A stretch of DNA of 64,000 nucleotides from Jezberella montanilacus (lineage in GTDB: Bacteria; Pseudomonadota; Gammaproteobacteria; Burkholderiales; Burkholderiaceae_B). Each line of letters starts with the position of its first letter. Positions within the stretch are counted from its first letter, which is position 1. Positions 34,944 to 44,686 of the stretch are shown in pieces. Location of the stretch: NCBI RefSeq assembly GCF_003003055.1, contig NZ_PVTV01000019.1, positions 1 through 64,000 on the forward strand, given 5' to 3'. The notes under the pieces were generated by a model. The model made no database searches, was not told the origin of the DNA, and was given only the letters and a program-made list of their open reading frames with translations. The position numbers were made by a program, and so were the translations under genes.

Positions 34944-36035
34944 TCACGCTAACTGAGTCAACCAACCGTGACGATCCGGGATGTGACCATACTGGATGTC
35001 CGTGAGCTCTTGTCTCAACGACATAGTCAGTTCACCTGCTGGTGCACTCTCGTCGCCAATAACAAAACCAGGGCCTTTAATCGCAACAATCGGCGTCATG
35101 ACTGCGGCTGTGCCGCAAGCAAATACCTCGGCTACATCGCCGTTTGAGAAACCGTCACGCAGTTCATCAAACGAAATTTTTCGCTCTTCTACTTTGTGGC
35201 CACGATCTCTGGCTAGCTGCATGATGCTCTCGCGCGTCACGCCCTCGAGAATGCTGCCTGTCAAACTCGGGGTCACCACGGTGCCGTTTTTCAACACAAT
35301 AAACACGTTCATGCCACCGAGCTCTTCAAGATACTTCATCTCGCTTGCATCCAGAAACAGCACTTGTGAGCAACCGTTGGCATAGGCTTCTTTTTGTGGC
35401 AACAAAGAGCCGGCATAGTTACCGCCGCACTTAGCGGCTCCCGTACCACCGCTCGCTGCGCGCGCGAAATCCGTGGCTAACCAGATCGACACCGGAGCCA
35501 CCCCTTTAGCGAAGTATGCACCTGCAGGGCCCGCAATGACGTAATAAGCGGCACGTTCTGCGGCTCTGACACCGAGAAAAGTCTCGTTTGCGATCATAAA
35601 CGGGCGAATATACATGCTGGTCTCAGGGGCACTTGGCACCCAGGCTTTATCAACAGATACCAACTGCTTGAGGGACTCGATAAACAGATCCAAAGGCAGC
35701 TCTGGTAAGGCCAAACGATGTGCCGAGCGCATCATTCGAGCTGCGTTCAATTCAGGACGAAAAGTCCATACACTACCGTCAGCATGCCGGTAGGCCTTTA
35801 AGCCCTCGAAAATCTCTTGGCCGTAATGCAGCACCGACGACGCCGGATCGATCGAAAGAGGGCCGTAGGGTCTAACCTCTGCATCAAACCAACCGCGCTC
35901 AATCGACCAGTCAATCGACACCATATGGTCGCTGAAATACTTGCCAAACCCGGGGGTTGCCAGAATGGTCTCGCGATTCTCTTGCGAGGTCGGATTAGTC
36001 GAGAGTTTGATGGTGAACGGCGTTGAGGTAGTCAT
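34944..36035 (-). CDS. ilvE: Branched-chain amino acid aminotransferase
   Basis: A 363-residue class IV (D-amino-acid-transaminase fold) enzyme of the larger BCAT type. HYGQEIFEGLKAYRHADGSV, NAARMMRSAHRLALPELP and YIRPFMIANETFLGVRAA precede the PLP-lysine region AKCGGNYAGSLLPQKEA. EELGGMNVFIVL and GVTRESIMQLARDRG follow. It interconverts leucine, isoleucine and valine with their keto acids using 2-oxoglutarate. It appears monocistronic on the minus strand. Confidence 0.94.
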   Translation of the reverse strand: MTTSTPFTIKLSTNPTSQENRETILATPGFGKYFSDHMVSIDWSIERGWFDAEVRPYGPLSIDPASSVLHYGQEIFEGLKAYRHADGSVWTFRPELNAARMMRSAHRLALPELPLDLFIESLKQLVSVDKAWVPSAPETSMYIRPFMIANETFLGVRAAERAAYYVIAGPAGAYFAKGVAPVSIWLATDFARAASGGTGAAKCGGNYAGSLLPQKEAYANGCSQVLFLDASEMKYLEELGGMNVFIVLKNGTVVTPSLTGSILEGVTRESIMQLARDRGHKVEERKISFDELRDGFSNGDVAEVFACGTAAVMTPIVAIKGPGFVIGDESAPAGELTMSLRQELTDIQYGHIPDRHGWLTQLA

Positions 36036-36230
36036 GAGCTGATGACGCTATTGCAGCGTTTAAATTTCGTAATGCTCTAGGATAGCGCATCTCAGTCAGA
36101 TTCTAAAACTCCGACTTTGGTACGGGAATTGCTAGTATATAAAAAACGACTGCCTTTATCCTGTAAAACGTCGTAACCTAAATGTTCTTATTGCCATACG
36201 TCGACGCCAAATCATCGCTGAGGATTCTTT

Positions 36231-37742
36231 ATGAAACGAGTTGTTAAATTAGTAAGCCTGTCCGCCCTGCTATTGGTTGTCAGCGCTGTCCAAGCGCAAA
36301 CCTTGCGCATCGGCCTGCAAGAAGATCCAGATGTACTCGACCCGCATCGCGCCAGAACCTACGTCGGCAGGATTGTGTTTACTTCTTTGTGCGACAAGCT
36401 CGTTGATCTCACACCCGATTTGAAGTTCGCTCCCCAGCTCGCGACGTCTTGGGCATTTACCGACGAGAACAAAACTTTGACCTTCAAGCTTCGCGATGAT
36501 GTTCTGTTTCACGACGGCAGCAAATTTGACGCAGTAGCTGCAAAAGCAAACATCGAACGCGCGATGACGTTGCCAGACAGTCTGCGCAAGGGCGAATTAG
36601 CGTCTGTCGCGTCGGTTGAAGCACCAGACTCAACAACAATGATTCTTAAGTTAAAAAATCCTGACGCAACCTTAGTGGCTCAGTTATCGGATCGTGCTGG
36701 CATGATGCTGTCTCCAGCCACGTTCGATCCTAAAGATGCAACGCTCGTAGGCAAGCATCCTGTTTGCTCCGGCCCCTATCAATTCACCGAAAGGGTGCAA
36801 AACGATCGTATTGTGCTGGATAAATTTGACAAGTATTACGATGCGAAAAGCTACCAGTTCAAAAAAGTTATTTTCAAATCCATACCCGATGCAACAGTTC
36901 GTTTAGCCAACTTGAAATCCGGTGATCTCGACTTGATCGAAAGAGCTAGCCCTTCAGACGCGCCCGCTATCAAAAAAGATAAGTCGTTAACGTTTGCACC
37001 CGTGTCAGGCTTAGGGTTTGAAGAGATCATTTTCAACATCGCTAACGGTCCACGAGGGGAAAACGGGGTATTCAAAGATAAGCGTGTTCGGCAAGCTTTC
37101 GAGCTGGGGCTTGATCGTCAGGCAATCAACGAGGTGGTCGGCGAAGGCATCTTCCCGCCAGCGCAACAGCCGTTTCCGCCTGCAAGTCCTTACTTTAGCG
37201 AGAAGTTTCCCGTCAAAGCACGCGATGTGACGAAAGCCAAAGCCTTACTTAAAGCAGCGGGTTTTGAGCGGGTAAAGGTAGAGCTTATCGCGGGCAACAA
37301 TACAACCGAAGCATCAACAACACAATTAATACAAGCCATGCTCGCCGAGGTTGGCTTCGATGTGAACATCCGCCCGACCGAGTTCGCAGCCATGCTTAAA
37401 GAGTCTGCCTCAGGGAACTTCGATGCGATGCTGGTCGGTTGGTCCGGTCGTGCCGATCCAGATGGCAACGTATACAACTTTGCGACTTGCAAAGGCGGGC
37501 TGAACGATGGCCGCTACTGTAATCCAGAAGTAGACAAACTGCTCAACGCAACACGGGTAGAGCTTGATGTGGCAAAGCGCAAAGCTCTTTACGATCAAGT
37601 GCAAACGATTCTTCAAGATGAGTTGCCTGAAATGTATGTCTACTATCAGCCTTGGCCTTTTGCCTTAAGTAGCAAAGTTAAGGGTTTTACGGCTCACCCA
37701 GATGGCATGATCAGGTTGCGTGGCGTAAGCGTGGCACAGTAG
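36231..37742 (+). CDS. ABC transporter substrate-binding protein, dipeptide/oligopeptide family (SBP_bac_5)
   Basis: A 503-residue periplasmic binding protein with signal peptide ending VSAVQAQ. The fold landmarks are IGLQEDPDVLDPHRARTYVG, APQLATSWAFTDENKTLTFK, LRDDVLFHDGSKFDA, GPYQFTERVQ and NVYNFATCKGGLNDGRYCNP. The latter resembles the peptide- or glutathione-type members. AGGATT precedes the ATG. Two permease genes follow, so this is the receptor of one importer. The ligand is unknown; peptides, nickel chelates or opines are possible for the family. Confidence 0.92.
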   Translation: MKRVVKLVSLSALLLVVSAVQAQTLRIGLQEDPDVLDPHRARTYVGRIVFTSLCDKLVDLTPDLKFAPQLATSWAFTDENKTLTFKLRDDVLFHDGSKFDAVAAKANIERAMTLPDSLRKGELASVASVEAPDSTTMILKLKNPDATLVAQLSDRAGMMLSPATFDPKDATLVGKHPVCSGPYQFTERVQNDRIVLDKFDKYYDAKSYQFKKVIFKSIPDATVRLANLKSGDLDLIERASPSDAPAIKKDKSLTFAPVSGLGFEEIIFNIANGPRGENGVFKDKRVRQAFELGLDRQAINEVVGEGIFPPAQQPFPPASPYFSEKFPVKARDVTKAKALLKAAGFERVKVELIAGNNTTEASTTQLIQAMLAEVGFDVNIRPTEFAAMLKESASGNFDAMLVGWSGRADPDGNVYNFATCKGGLNDGRYCNPEVDKLLNATRVELDVAKRKALYDQVQTILQDELPEMYVYYQPWPFALSSKVKGFTAHPDGMIRLRGVSVAQ

Positions 37743-37785
37743 TGGTAATCCAGCGTTACTGCCTGCCAGCTCAGCCTACACCCTC

Positions 37786-38730
37786 ATGATCAAGCTTATT
37801 CTCAACCGCTTACTCGTCGCGATACCAACCTTATTGCTGGTATCGCTGATGGTATTCACGTTGCAAAAAATACTGCCCGGTGATCCTGTGCTCGCTTTAG
37901 CCGGTGAGGAGCGTGATCCTGTTGTCTTGAGCTATCTTAGGCAAAAATATCATTTGGATGATCCTCTGCCCGTTCAGTATCTCGCTTGGCTAACTCAGGT
38001 TGTACAAGGTGATTTGGGCAAGTCGCTGCGCACGGATTTGCCTGTGACCACCCTCATCGGACAAAAGCTACCGGTCACAATACAACTCGCGACGATGGCG
38101 ATGATCTTGGCGATGATCATTGGAATCCCGATGGGGATACTGGCTGCGGTAAAAAAGGGGGGCGGCTTTGAGTTCGCAGCCAATGTCACCGCACTCTCGG
38201 GCATGTCCATCCCTGGGTTCTGGTTAGGGATTTTGTTAATTATGCTGGTTTCAGTTCAGTGGCGCTTACTGCCGGCCTCGGGGTTTGTACCACCGGGGCA
38301 AGATCTTGGGTTATCGATAAAAACCATGATCATGCCCGCTTTCGTTTTATCGACAGCGATTGCCGCCTACCTTATGAGGCATACGCGCTCGGCCATGCTC
38401 GAGGCTCTGTCGGCAGATTATGTTAGAACGGCGCGGGCAAAGGGGGTTGCACCGCTGACTGTCGTTTTAAAGCATGCCTTGCGAAACGCCCTGATGCCTA
38501 TCGTCACCCTGGTTACCTTGCTGCTTGGCGAGTTACTTGCTGGTGCGGTCCTAACTGAGCAGGTATTCACGATTCCCGGCTTCGGCAAATTAATGGTCGA
38601 TGCTGTCTTTAACCGAGACTATGCTGTGGTTCAGGGTGTTGTGCTCTGTGTTGCAGTAGGCTTCATTGCACTCAACTTGCTGGCAGATATTCTCTATGCC
38701 GTCATCAATCCCAAATTGAGGCAGGCATGA
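37786..38730 (+). CDS. DppB-type ABC permease
   Basis: A 314-residue permease with an N-terminal helix (LNRLLVAIPTLLLVSLMVFT), then ILPGDPVLALAGEERDPVVL and about five more helices. The cytosolic EAA coupling loop is at YVRTARAKGVAPLTVVLKHA. This matches DppB/OppB. Its stop overlaps the next gene start (ATGA). It pairs with the downstream DppC-like protein. Confidence 0.93.
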   Translation: MIKLILNRLLVAIPTLLLVSLMVFTLQKILPGDPVLALAGEERDPVVLSYLRQKYHLDDPLPVQYLAWLTQVVQGDLGKSLRTDLPVTTLIGQKLPVTIQLATMAMILAMIIGIPMGILAAVKKGGGFEFAANVTALSGMSIPGFWLGILLIMLVSVQWRLLPASGFVPPGQDLGLSIKTMIMPAFVLSTAIAAYLMRHTRSAMLEALSADYVRTARAKGVAPLTVVLKHALRNALMPIVTLVTLLLGELLAGAVLTEQVFTIPGFGKLMVDAVFNRDYAVVQGVVLCVAVGFIALNLLADILYAVINPKLRQA

Positions 38731-39560
38731 GTAATCGTTCGTTCGATAAGTTTCGACATAATCCAGTCGCTGTGTTGGGTGCGAGCATCGTGCTGTTCTT
38801 TACTGTCATGGCGCTTTTAGCACCATTACTCACCAGCGCCGATCCGTTTCAGACAAGTTTTACCGCCATCCGCAAAGCACCGTCGGCTGCCCATTGGCTG
38901 GGAACCGACGAGCTTGGACGGGATTTGTTCAGCCGTATGCTTTTTGGCGCACGCGCATCGCTGATGGCGGGGCTAGCTTCCGTACTCATCGCTCTCAGTG
39001 TTGGGGTACCGTTCGGCTTGATTTCTGGTTATTTCGGAGGCTGGGTTGACGGCCTGATCTCGCGAGCAACAGAGGCTGCGCTGGCCATCCCTTTTCTCAT
39101 TCTGGCCATCGCACTGGCCGCTTTTCTCGGGCCTAACCTGGTGAACGCGATGCTCGCCATCGGGATCTCGGCAGCACCCAGATTTGTGCGAATGACTCGC
39201 GGTCAGGTTTTAAGTGTTAAAGGTGATGATTTTGTTCAAAGCGCTCGGGCCCTTGGCGCCTCCAACACTCGCATCATTCTGACGCACATCCTACCCAACA
39301 TCATGCCACCCCTGATCGTGCAAGCCACCATCACGATTGCCACTGCGATTATTGCGGAAGCCAGTCTTTCTTTTCTGGGTCTTGGCTTGCAACCGCCCAA
39401 TCCATCCTGGGGCTCGATGCTCAACACGGCAAAAAACTTCATGACCCAAGCACCCTGGATGTCCGTCTTCCCAGGTAGTGCAATTTTTTTAGTCGTTCTT
39501 GGCTTTAACTTGCTCGGTGACGGTCTGCGAGATGCACTCGATCCAAGGCAGCAGCAATAG
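38727..39560 (+). CDS. DppC-type ABC permease
   Basis: A 277-residue second permease subunit with N-terminal FDKFRHNPVAVLGASIVLFF. HWLGTDELGRDLFSRMLFGA is the DppC/OppC signature segment, and the EAA loop is FVQSARALGASNTRIILTHI. No ATPase genes (DppD/DppF) follow, so energy coupling must come from subunits encoded elsewhere. An aminotransferase gene comes next after 73 bases. Confidence 0.93.
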   Translation: MSNRSFDKFRHNPVAVLGASIVLFFTVMALLAPLLTSADPFQTSFTAIRKAPSAAHWLGTDELGRDLFSRMLFGARASLMAGLASVLIALSVGVPFGLISGYFGGWVDGLISRATEAALAIPFLILAIALAAFLGPNLVNAMLAIGISAAPRFVRMTRGQVLSVKGDDFVQSARALGASNTRIILTHILPNIMPPLIVQATITIATAIIAEASLSFLGLGLQPPNPSWGSMLNTAKNFMTQAPWMSVFPGSAIFLVVLGFNLLGDGLRDALDPRQQQ

Positions 39561-39571
39561 AACTGCCTCGC

Positions 39572-39586
39572 TAGTCTGATAGACTA
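39572..39586. promoter_or_regulatory. Palindrome upstream of the ArgD-like gene
   Basis: TAGTCT-GAT-AGACTA is a 6-3-6 palindrome about 48 bases before the aminotransferase ATG. A looser CAATAG/CTATTG pair overlaps it. It could be an operator or a transcript hairpin; no matching regulator is known from the window. Confidence 0.3.
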
Positions 39587-39633
39587 TTGTGTCCAGGAGA
39601 AAACCCGTCAACTAAACATTAGAAGAGGAAGCC

Positions 39634-40836
39634 ATGAGCAATACTCAGTCAGTCATGTTCGTCACAAAACGTCCCGATATTGAAATGGTTTCCGGACAAG
39701 GATCTTGGTTAGTTGATAATCACGGCAAACGATATCTCGATTTTCTGCAAGGTTGGGCGGTTAATTGCTTGGGCCATAGCGATCCAGGCATGCTCGCCGC
39801 GCTGAACGCGCAGGCGAGCAAGGTGATTAACCCTAGTCCCGCTTTTTATAACCAGCCAATGATTGAATTGGCTGACTTACTGACCAAACACAGCTGCTTT
39901 GATAAAGTCTTCTTCGCCAATAGCGGTGCAGAAGCCAACGAAGGCGCGATCAAGCTCGCCCGGAAATGGGGTCGCATGCACAAAGACTCAGCCTTTCAGA
40001 TCATCACGTTTGATCACAGCTTTCACGGACGCACACTCGCCACCATGAGTGCGTCAGGCAAGCCCGGCTGGGATACGATGTTTGCACCTCAGGTCAATGG
40101 TTTCCCCAAAGCGGATCTGAACGATATCGCGTCGGTCGAACGTTTGATCAACGACAAGACGGTTGCAGTCATGCTCGAACCGGTTCAAGGTGAAGGCGGT
40201 GTCATCCCGGCAAGCAAAGAATTTATGCAACAGTTACGTGCGCTAACGAAAGCACACAACGTTTTGTTGATCGTGGACGAAGTGCAAAGTGGTTGCGGTC
40301 GTACGGGCGAGCTGTTCGCGTATCAGTTGTCGGGTATCGAACCAGACATCATGACCCTCGGCAAAGGAATCGGCGGTGGCGTACCGTTGGCTGCCTTGCT
40401 TAGCACAGACGCCGTAGCCGTTTTTGAGCCTGGTGACCAGGGTGGCACCTACTGTGGCAATCCACTGATGACTGCTGTCGGTGTCAATGTAATCGGGCAG
40501 ATTACTGCACCGGGATTCCTCGATGACGTGAAAGCAAAAGGCCAGTATCTGAGAGAACAACTGCTCAAGCTGTCCGATAAACATCATCTGGATGGCGAGC
40601 GCGGCGAAGGCCTTCTGCGCGCCTTACAATTAGGCTCTGACATGGGTAATGAGCTCGTTGAAAGAGCTCGCACCATGGGCCCGAACGGTTTGTTAATCAA
40701 CGCACCACGGCCTAATTTGCTGCGCTTTATGCCAGCACTGAATGTTACGCGTGCCGAGATCGATCAAATGATTTCCATGCTCGACGAGGTGATGACAGTT
40801 GAAATCGCCTCGCGCAAGCAGGCAGTCCCAGCCTAA
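39634..40836 (+). CDS. Class III aminotransferase, acetylornithine transaminase-like
   Basis: A 400-residue PLP enzyme of the ArgD group. [20 protein letters not shown] binds cofactor phosphate, [18 protein letters not shown] stacks on it, and [12 protein letters not shown] and [19 protein letters not shown] follow. The PLP lysine is in [16 protein letters not shown]. Such enzymes make or use N-acetylornithine, succinylornithine or related omega-amino compounds. AGAGGAAG precedes the ATG. Placed directly after a peptide-type importer; whether it is the arginine pathway enzyme or a catabolic paralogue is not clear. Confidence 0.88.
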   Translation: MSNTQSVMFVTKRPDIEMVSGQGSWLVDNHGKRYLDFLQGWAVNCLGHSDPGMLAALNAQASKVINPSPAFYNQPMIELADLLTKHSCFDKVFFANSGAEANEGAIKLARKWGRMHKDSAFQIITFDHSFHGRTLATMSASGKPGWDTMFAPQVNGFPKADLNDIASVERLINDKTVAVMLEPVQGEGGVIPASKEFMQQLRALTKAHNVLLIVDEVQSGCGRTGELFAYQLSGIEPDIMTLGKGIGGGVPLAALLSTDAVAVFEPGDQGGTYCGNPLMTAVGVNVIGQITAPGFLDDVKAKGQYLREQLLKLSDKHHLDGERGEGLLRALQLGSDMGNELVERARTMGPNGLLINAPRPNLLRFMPALNVTRAEIDQMISMLDEVMTVEIASRKQAVPA

Positions 40837-40862
40837 AGACGGCTAGACTTTGGCGCTTGCTC

Positions 40863-42212
40863 TCATGCCATTTGCAGGCATGCTTCAATCGCCAAAGCAA
40901 CCGCTACGAGCCGAGCGTCGTCACCTCGAACAGACGAGACCATCAAGCCCACCGGCAGTTCTCCTGCATCATGGCAAGGCAAGCTAAATGAGCAACCATC
41001 CAGAAAGTTAAAAACGCTTGTGTTGCGCAATAACAATCCATTGGCTTTAAAAAATGCCTCTTCAGACGCCGCGAGTGCAGCGATTTCGGGTGCCAGGATG
41101 GGAGCTGTCGGACACAACACCGCGTCAAACCCTTGAATGACTGCCTCTGTGCGCTCAATCCAGTCAGCACGGCGATTAATCAGATCCAGATATTGTTTGG
41201 CCGTCACTGACTCGCCGAGTTTGACGCGTTTCGCAACCAGCGGATCAAACTTGTGCTCGGCTCGCATCAACCTCTCATAGTGAACTGCATAGGACTCGAT
41301 CGGTGCAAACCCCACTGGCGAGTTGATTTTTGATAGTTCAGCAAATTCCCTCAAGGGAATATCAATGATCTGGGCACCCGCTTTTGATAGCGCTGACAGT
41401 GTCCGATTGAAGGCCTGAGCAACCTCTGGTGCCATAGCATCAAGGACAAGCGTCTGGGGAACCGCAAAGCGCATCGCTGTCAAAGGACGACGAACAACTT
41501 TCAAGGCTTCACCTGCGAGAATGCCGTCCACCAACCAGCAATCTTCGACACTGCGAGTCATCGCGCAAACGGTATCGAGGGAGTGAGATAACTCTAATGC
41601 CCCTTGAAGCGGCGTCCGCTTTTGCGTATTTTTAAACCCGACCAAGCCGTTCAGTGCTGCGGGAACCCGAATTGAACCGCCGGTATCCGATCCCAGCCCA
41701 GCAACTGATAAACCCAACGCAACTGAAACAGCTGCGCCAGAGGATGAACCGCCCGGAATTCGAGCCACCTGATTGTCAGTTGGATTCACCGGCGTGCCGT
41801 AGTGAGGATTGATCCCCACCCCAGAAAAGGCAAACTCGGTCATATTCGTTTTGCCAACAATCGCCGAACCCGCCGATCTTAAGCGAGCCACAGCTGGGCA
41901 ATCGGCCTTTGCTGTTGGCTCACCTTCGCAAACAGTCGATCCGGCCATGGTGGTTTCGCCAGCCACGTCATACAGATCTTTAACCGACACCGGCAAGCCC
42001 GCAATGGGGTGCATGGCAACCCCCGCAGCTTGTGAAGCGTCTGCATAGCGAGCTGCGGCAAGCGCGGCATCGCCGTAAGTCTTGGTGAATACGTACTGAG
42101 CGGGCTTTGACTGCGCCCCGGTCAGCGCCTCGGCAACCAGGGCTTCACGGGTGATTTCCTTGCGGCTAAGACGTTGATTCAATACGGCAATCGTTTCGGT
42201 GATGTGAGGCAT
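40863..42212 (-). CDS. Amidase (amidase-signature family)
   Basis: A 449-residue serine amidase. The catalytic lysine is in LPVSVKDLYDVAG. The signature segment GGSSSGAAVSVALGLSVAGL continues into GSDTGGSIRVPAALNGLVG and supplies the cis-Ser and nucleophilic Ser. FKNTQKRTPLQG and VLCPTAPILAPEIAAL follow. I use ATG 42212 (MPHITETI) and not an upstream start 21 codons earlier that overlaps the opposing gene region. Substrate unknown; indole-acetamide, allophanate-type and other small amides are typical for the family. Confidence 0.9.
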   Translation of the reverse strand: MPHITETIAVLNQRLSRKEITREALVAEALTGAQSKPAQYVFTKTYGDAALAAARYADASQAAGVAMHPIAGLPVSVKDLYDVAGETTMAGSTVCEGEPTAKADCPAVARLRSAGSAIVGKTNMTEFAFSGVGINPHYGTPVNPTDNQVARIPGGSSSGAAVSVALGLSVAGLGSDTGGSIRVPAALNGLVGFKNTQKRTPLQGALELSHSLDTVCAMTRSVEDCWLVDGILAGEALKVVRRPLTAMRFAVPQTLVLDAMAPEVAQAFNRTLSALSKAGAQIIDIPLREFAELSKINSPVGFAPIESYAVHYERLMRAEHKFDPLVAKRVKLGESVTAKQYLDLINRRADWIERTEAVIQGFDAVLCPTAPILAPEIAALAASEEAFFKANGLLLRNTSVFNFLDGCSFSLPCHDAGELPVGLMVSSVRGDDARLVAVALAIEACLQMA

Positions 42213-42321
42213 TTTTTTTGTTCTATCGGTTGAGTGAGTGTCAAAGATCAATTGTTCTGTCAGAAATCTTGCCAAGTGTTGCGCAGTAACGCAAAATGGT
42301 CAACTCAAATGGGGAGACAGC

Positions 42322-43191
42322 ATGTCAAATACTAAAAGAGCCAAACTGGCTGCACGACTTAAGCAACCTGGTCTGATTACTGCACCGGGTATTTATGACA
42401 TGGTTTCTGTCAGGCTGGCTGATACATTTGGCTTTGATGCCCTGTACATGACAGGCTACGGTACGGTTGCTTCATATCTGGGTCTGCCTGATGCAGGCCT
42501 AGCCAGTTATTCAGACATGGTGAACCGGGTAACCGCCATGGCTGGCATGGCTAATACCCCCATGATTGCTGATGGCGATACGGGCTATGGCGGTCTGCTC
42601 AACGTCCGGCACACGGTGCGCGGTTACGAGGCCGCGGGTGCCTCAGGCGTTCAGCTTGAAGATCAAGAGTTTCCGAAAAAATGCGGACATACGCCAGGCC
42701 GTCGGGTGATCCCCACAGCCGACATGGTGAAGAAAATCAAAGTGGCTGTGGAAGCCCGAGAGTCCAAAGATTTTCTGATCGTCGCGCGCACTGATGCACG
42801 CACGACGCTGGGTCTGGATGAAGCGTTACGCAGAGCCGACGCCTACGCCAAAGCAGGTGCTGACATCCTGTTTGTCGAGTCGCCTGAATCAGAAGAAGAG
42901 ATGCGCAAGATCTGCTCATCGTTTGACTTACCGCTTTTAGCCAATATGGTTGAGACGGGCAGAACGCCAGTGTTGAGTAAACAGGATCTTGAGTCCATGG
43001 GTTATAAGCTGGCGATTTTCCCAGCGACCGCTCTGCTTGCCGCGGTGCAAGCCATGAGTACCGTGTATCAGCAGTTCAAGGATACGGGTTCATCAACAGG
43101 TGGCTCCACAGATCTCTATCATTTCATGGATCTCAACAAGCTCATGGGCTTTGAAGAGATTTGGGATTTTGATAAAAAGCACGCAGACTGA
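42322..43191 (+). CDS. Isocitrate lyase/PEP mutase family enzyme
   Basis: A 289-residue TIM-barrel lyase. GIYDMVSVRLADTFGFDALY, MIADGDTGYGGLLNVRHTVR (metal Asp), LEDQEFPKKCGHTPGRRVIP with the KKCGH loop, IVARTDARTTLGLDEALRRA and FPATALLAAVQAM are diagnostic. The subgroup contains carboxyphosphonoenolpyruvate mutase-like, oxaloacetate decarboxylase and methylisocitrate-lyase-like enzymes. GGGGAGA precedes ATG 42322. A Bug receptor gene follows in the same direction, suggesting a carboxylic-acid substrate. Confidence 0.9.
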   Translation: MSNTKRAKLAARLKQPGLITAPGIYDMVSVRLADTFGFDALYMTGYGTVASYLGLPDAGLASYSDMVNRVTAMAGMANTPMIADGDTGYGGLLNVRHTVRGYEAAGASGVQLEDQEFPKKCGHTPGRRVIPTADMVKKIKVAVEARESKDFLIVARTDARTTLGLDEALRRADAYAKAGADILFVESPESEEEMRKICSSFDLPLLANMVETGRTPVLSKQDLESMGYKLAIFPATALLAAVQAMSTVYQQFKDTGSSTGGSTDLYHFMDLNKLMGFEEIWDFDKKHAD

Positions 43192-43242
43192 TTTAGCAGC
43201 CTGTCGCCTCGTCACTTGTGCTCGTTCACTCGGATAAAAATA

Positions 43243-44256
43243 ATGAATCAAATATCGAACATCACACTACAAAGCAGGCTCAGCTCCTTAGGTCGACGGG
43301 CATTGCTTAGCCTGATAACCACGGCCACGTTGGTCGGACTGGCGCAGGCACAAGACGCGTACCCTAATCGCGCCATCCGCCTTATTGTTCCTTTCGTGCC
43401 CGGTGGTGTCACGGACACCAGTGGCCGACTGATTGCTGACGCCTTGTCGCGCCGCATTCGTCAGCAGGTGATTGTTGAAAACAAGCCCGGTGCCTCAGGC
43501 AACATCGGCACCGTGATGGTTAAAAACGCGGATCCTGATGGCTACACCATGTTGCTCGGCTTTGATGGCACACTGATCATCAATCCGCATGTTTTCCCCA
43601 ATATGCCTTTTGACACGATTAAGGATTTCGCACCAATTGGCGAAATCGGTGATGCGGCGACCATTTTGGTCGCTAATCCTAAACTACCCGTCAAGACCTT
43701 GATGGATGTGATTAACCTGTCAAAAACCACACCAAATGGATTGGCCTTTGGTACCTCTGGGGTAGGGGGGGATCCGCATATTGCTGGTGAAAGACTGAAT
43801 ATCGTGACAGGATCGAAGTTGGTGCACGTACCGTACAAAGGCGGTGGCCAAGCGTTGATCGATGTTGAAGGCGGTGTCATCCCCCTGGTGTACACAGCCG
43901 TTGCTGGTGCTTACCAACACATTCAAAGCGGCAGTATTAAACCGATTGCGGTCTCGACAGCCAAGCGCGTCCCTTCTTTACCCGACGTGCCGACGTTCAT
44001 TGAGTCAGGGGTGCCTGACTTTGTTGTGAGTTCCTGGGTCGGTTTACTGATGCCTGCGAACACACCGCCGGCCATCGTCAACTACATGAATAAAGCGCTT
44101 AATGACGTGCTCGTTGATCAAGACGTCGCTGCCAAACTCGAAAAGCTTGGGATCATTCCAACGGTCACCACGCCTGCTGAATTTGCCAAAGCCATCAAGG
44201 ACGGCTTAGCTCAAAACGGCGAGATTGTAAAAGCGGCCAACATCAAGCTCGAATAG
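43243..44256 (+). CDS. Bug/TctC-family tripartite tricarboxylate receptor
   Basis: A 337-residue periplasmic receptor. A signal peptide ends near VGLAQAQD, then YPNRAIRLIVPFVPGGVTDT, ENKPGASGNIGTVMVKNADP, GTSGVGGDPHIAGERLN and VPYKGGGQALIDVEGG follow. It closes with LMPANTPPAIVNYMNKALND. It binds a small organic acid or analogue. It follows the PEP-mutase-family gene by 51 bases and is probably co-transcribed. ATG 43243 has a GGA-type site upstream; the TTG nine codons earlier is less likely. Confidence 0.9.
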   Translation: MNQISNITLQSRLSSLGRRALLSLITTATLVGLAQAQDAYPNRAIRLIVPFVPGGVTDTSGRLIADALSRRIRQQVIVENKPGASGNIGTVMVKNADPDGYTMLLGFDGTLIINPHVFPNMPFDTIKDFAPIGEIGDAATILVANPKLPVKTLMDVINLSKTTPNGLAFGTSGVGGDPHIAGERLNIVTGSKLVHVPYKGGGQALIDVEGGVIPLVYTAVAGAYQHIQSGSIKPIAVSTAKRVPSLPDVPTFIESGVPDFVVSSWVGLLMPANTPPAIVNYMNKALNDVLVDQDVAAKLEKLGIIPTVTTPAEFAKAIKDGLAQNGEIVKAANIKLE

Positions 44257-44315
44257 CGTTAAAATATAGGTGTAATCCCTATGGTGGGACTACCAATACA
44301 TTTCAGGATATCGCT

Positions 44316-44621
44316 ATGAAATCATCACGTCGCCAGTTCATGATTTATTCTGTCGCCGGCGCTGCAACGATGGCTCTTGCCAACCAAGCCAGCGCACAAG
44401 CAATGGTCGCCGAGTCTGATCCCCAAGCTAGTGCATTGGGCTACAAAGCCGAAGCATCGACCGTTGATAAAGCAAAATTCGCAAAATACGCCGATGGCCA
44501 GAACTGTTCAAGCTGTGCCTTATACGCGTCCAAGTCTGCTGAAGCGGGTGCCTGTGGCATCTTTGCTGGCAAAATGGTTGCAGCCAAAGGCTGGTGCAAT
44601 GCTTATGCCAAGAAAGGCTAA
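44316..44621 (+). CDS. High-potential iron-sulfur protein (HiPIP)
   Basis: A 101-residue periplasmic electron carrier. The N-terminus SSRRQFMIYSVAGAATMAL with the twin-arginine pair is a Tat signal. The mature part holds the four cluster cysteines in CSSCALYASKSAEAGACGI and KGWCNAY, with C-x2-C, then the third and fourth at normal spacing. HiPIPs carry one [4Fe-4S] cluster between +2 and +3. It could serve the cbb3 oxidase as electron donor; that link is inference. A terminator follows. Confidence 0.92.
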   Translation: MKSSRRQFMIYSVAGAATMALANQASAQAMVAESDPQASALGYKAEASTVDKAKFAKYADGQNCSSCALYASKSAEAGACGIFAGKMVAAKGWCNAYAKKG

Positions 44622-44654
44622 GCTGCGTTTACCCGTTTGAGTCTGAGATCTACG

Positions 44655-44686
44655 GCCGTTACGTCATAAACGTAGCGGCTTTTTTT
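44655..44686 (+). terminator. Rho-independent terminator after the HiPIP gene
   Basis: GCCGTTACGT (44655-44664) pairs with ACGTAGCGGC (44670-44679) through one G-T wobble and a 5-base loop, followed by seven T. It overlaps the stop region of the converging AcpS-LpxL fusion gene by two bases. Confidence 0.85.
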
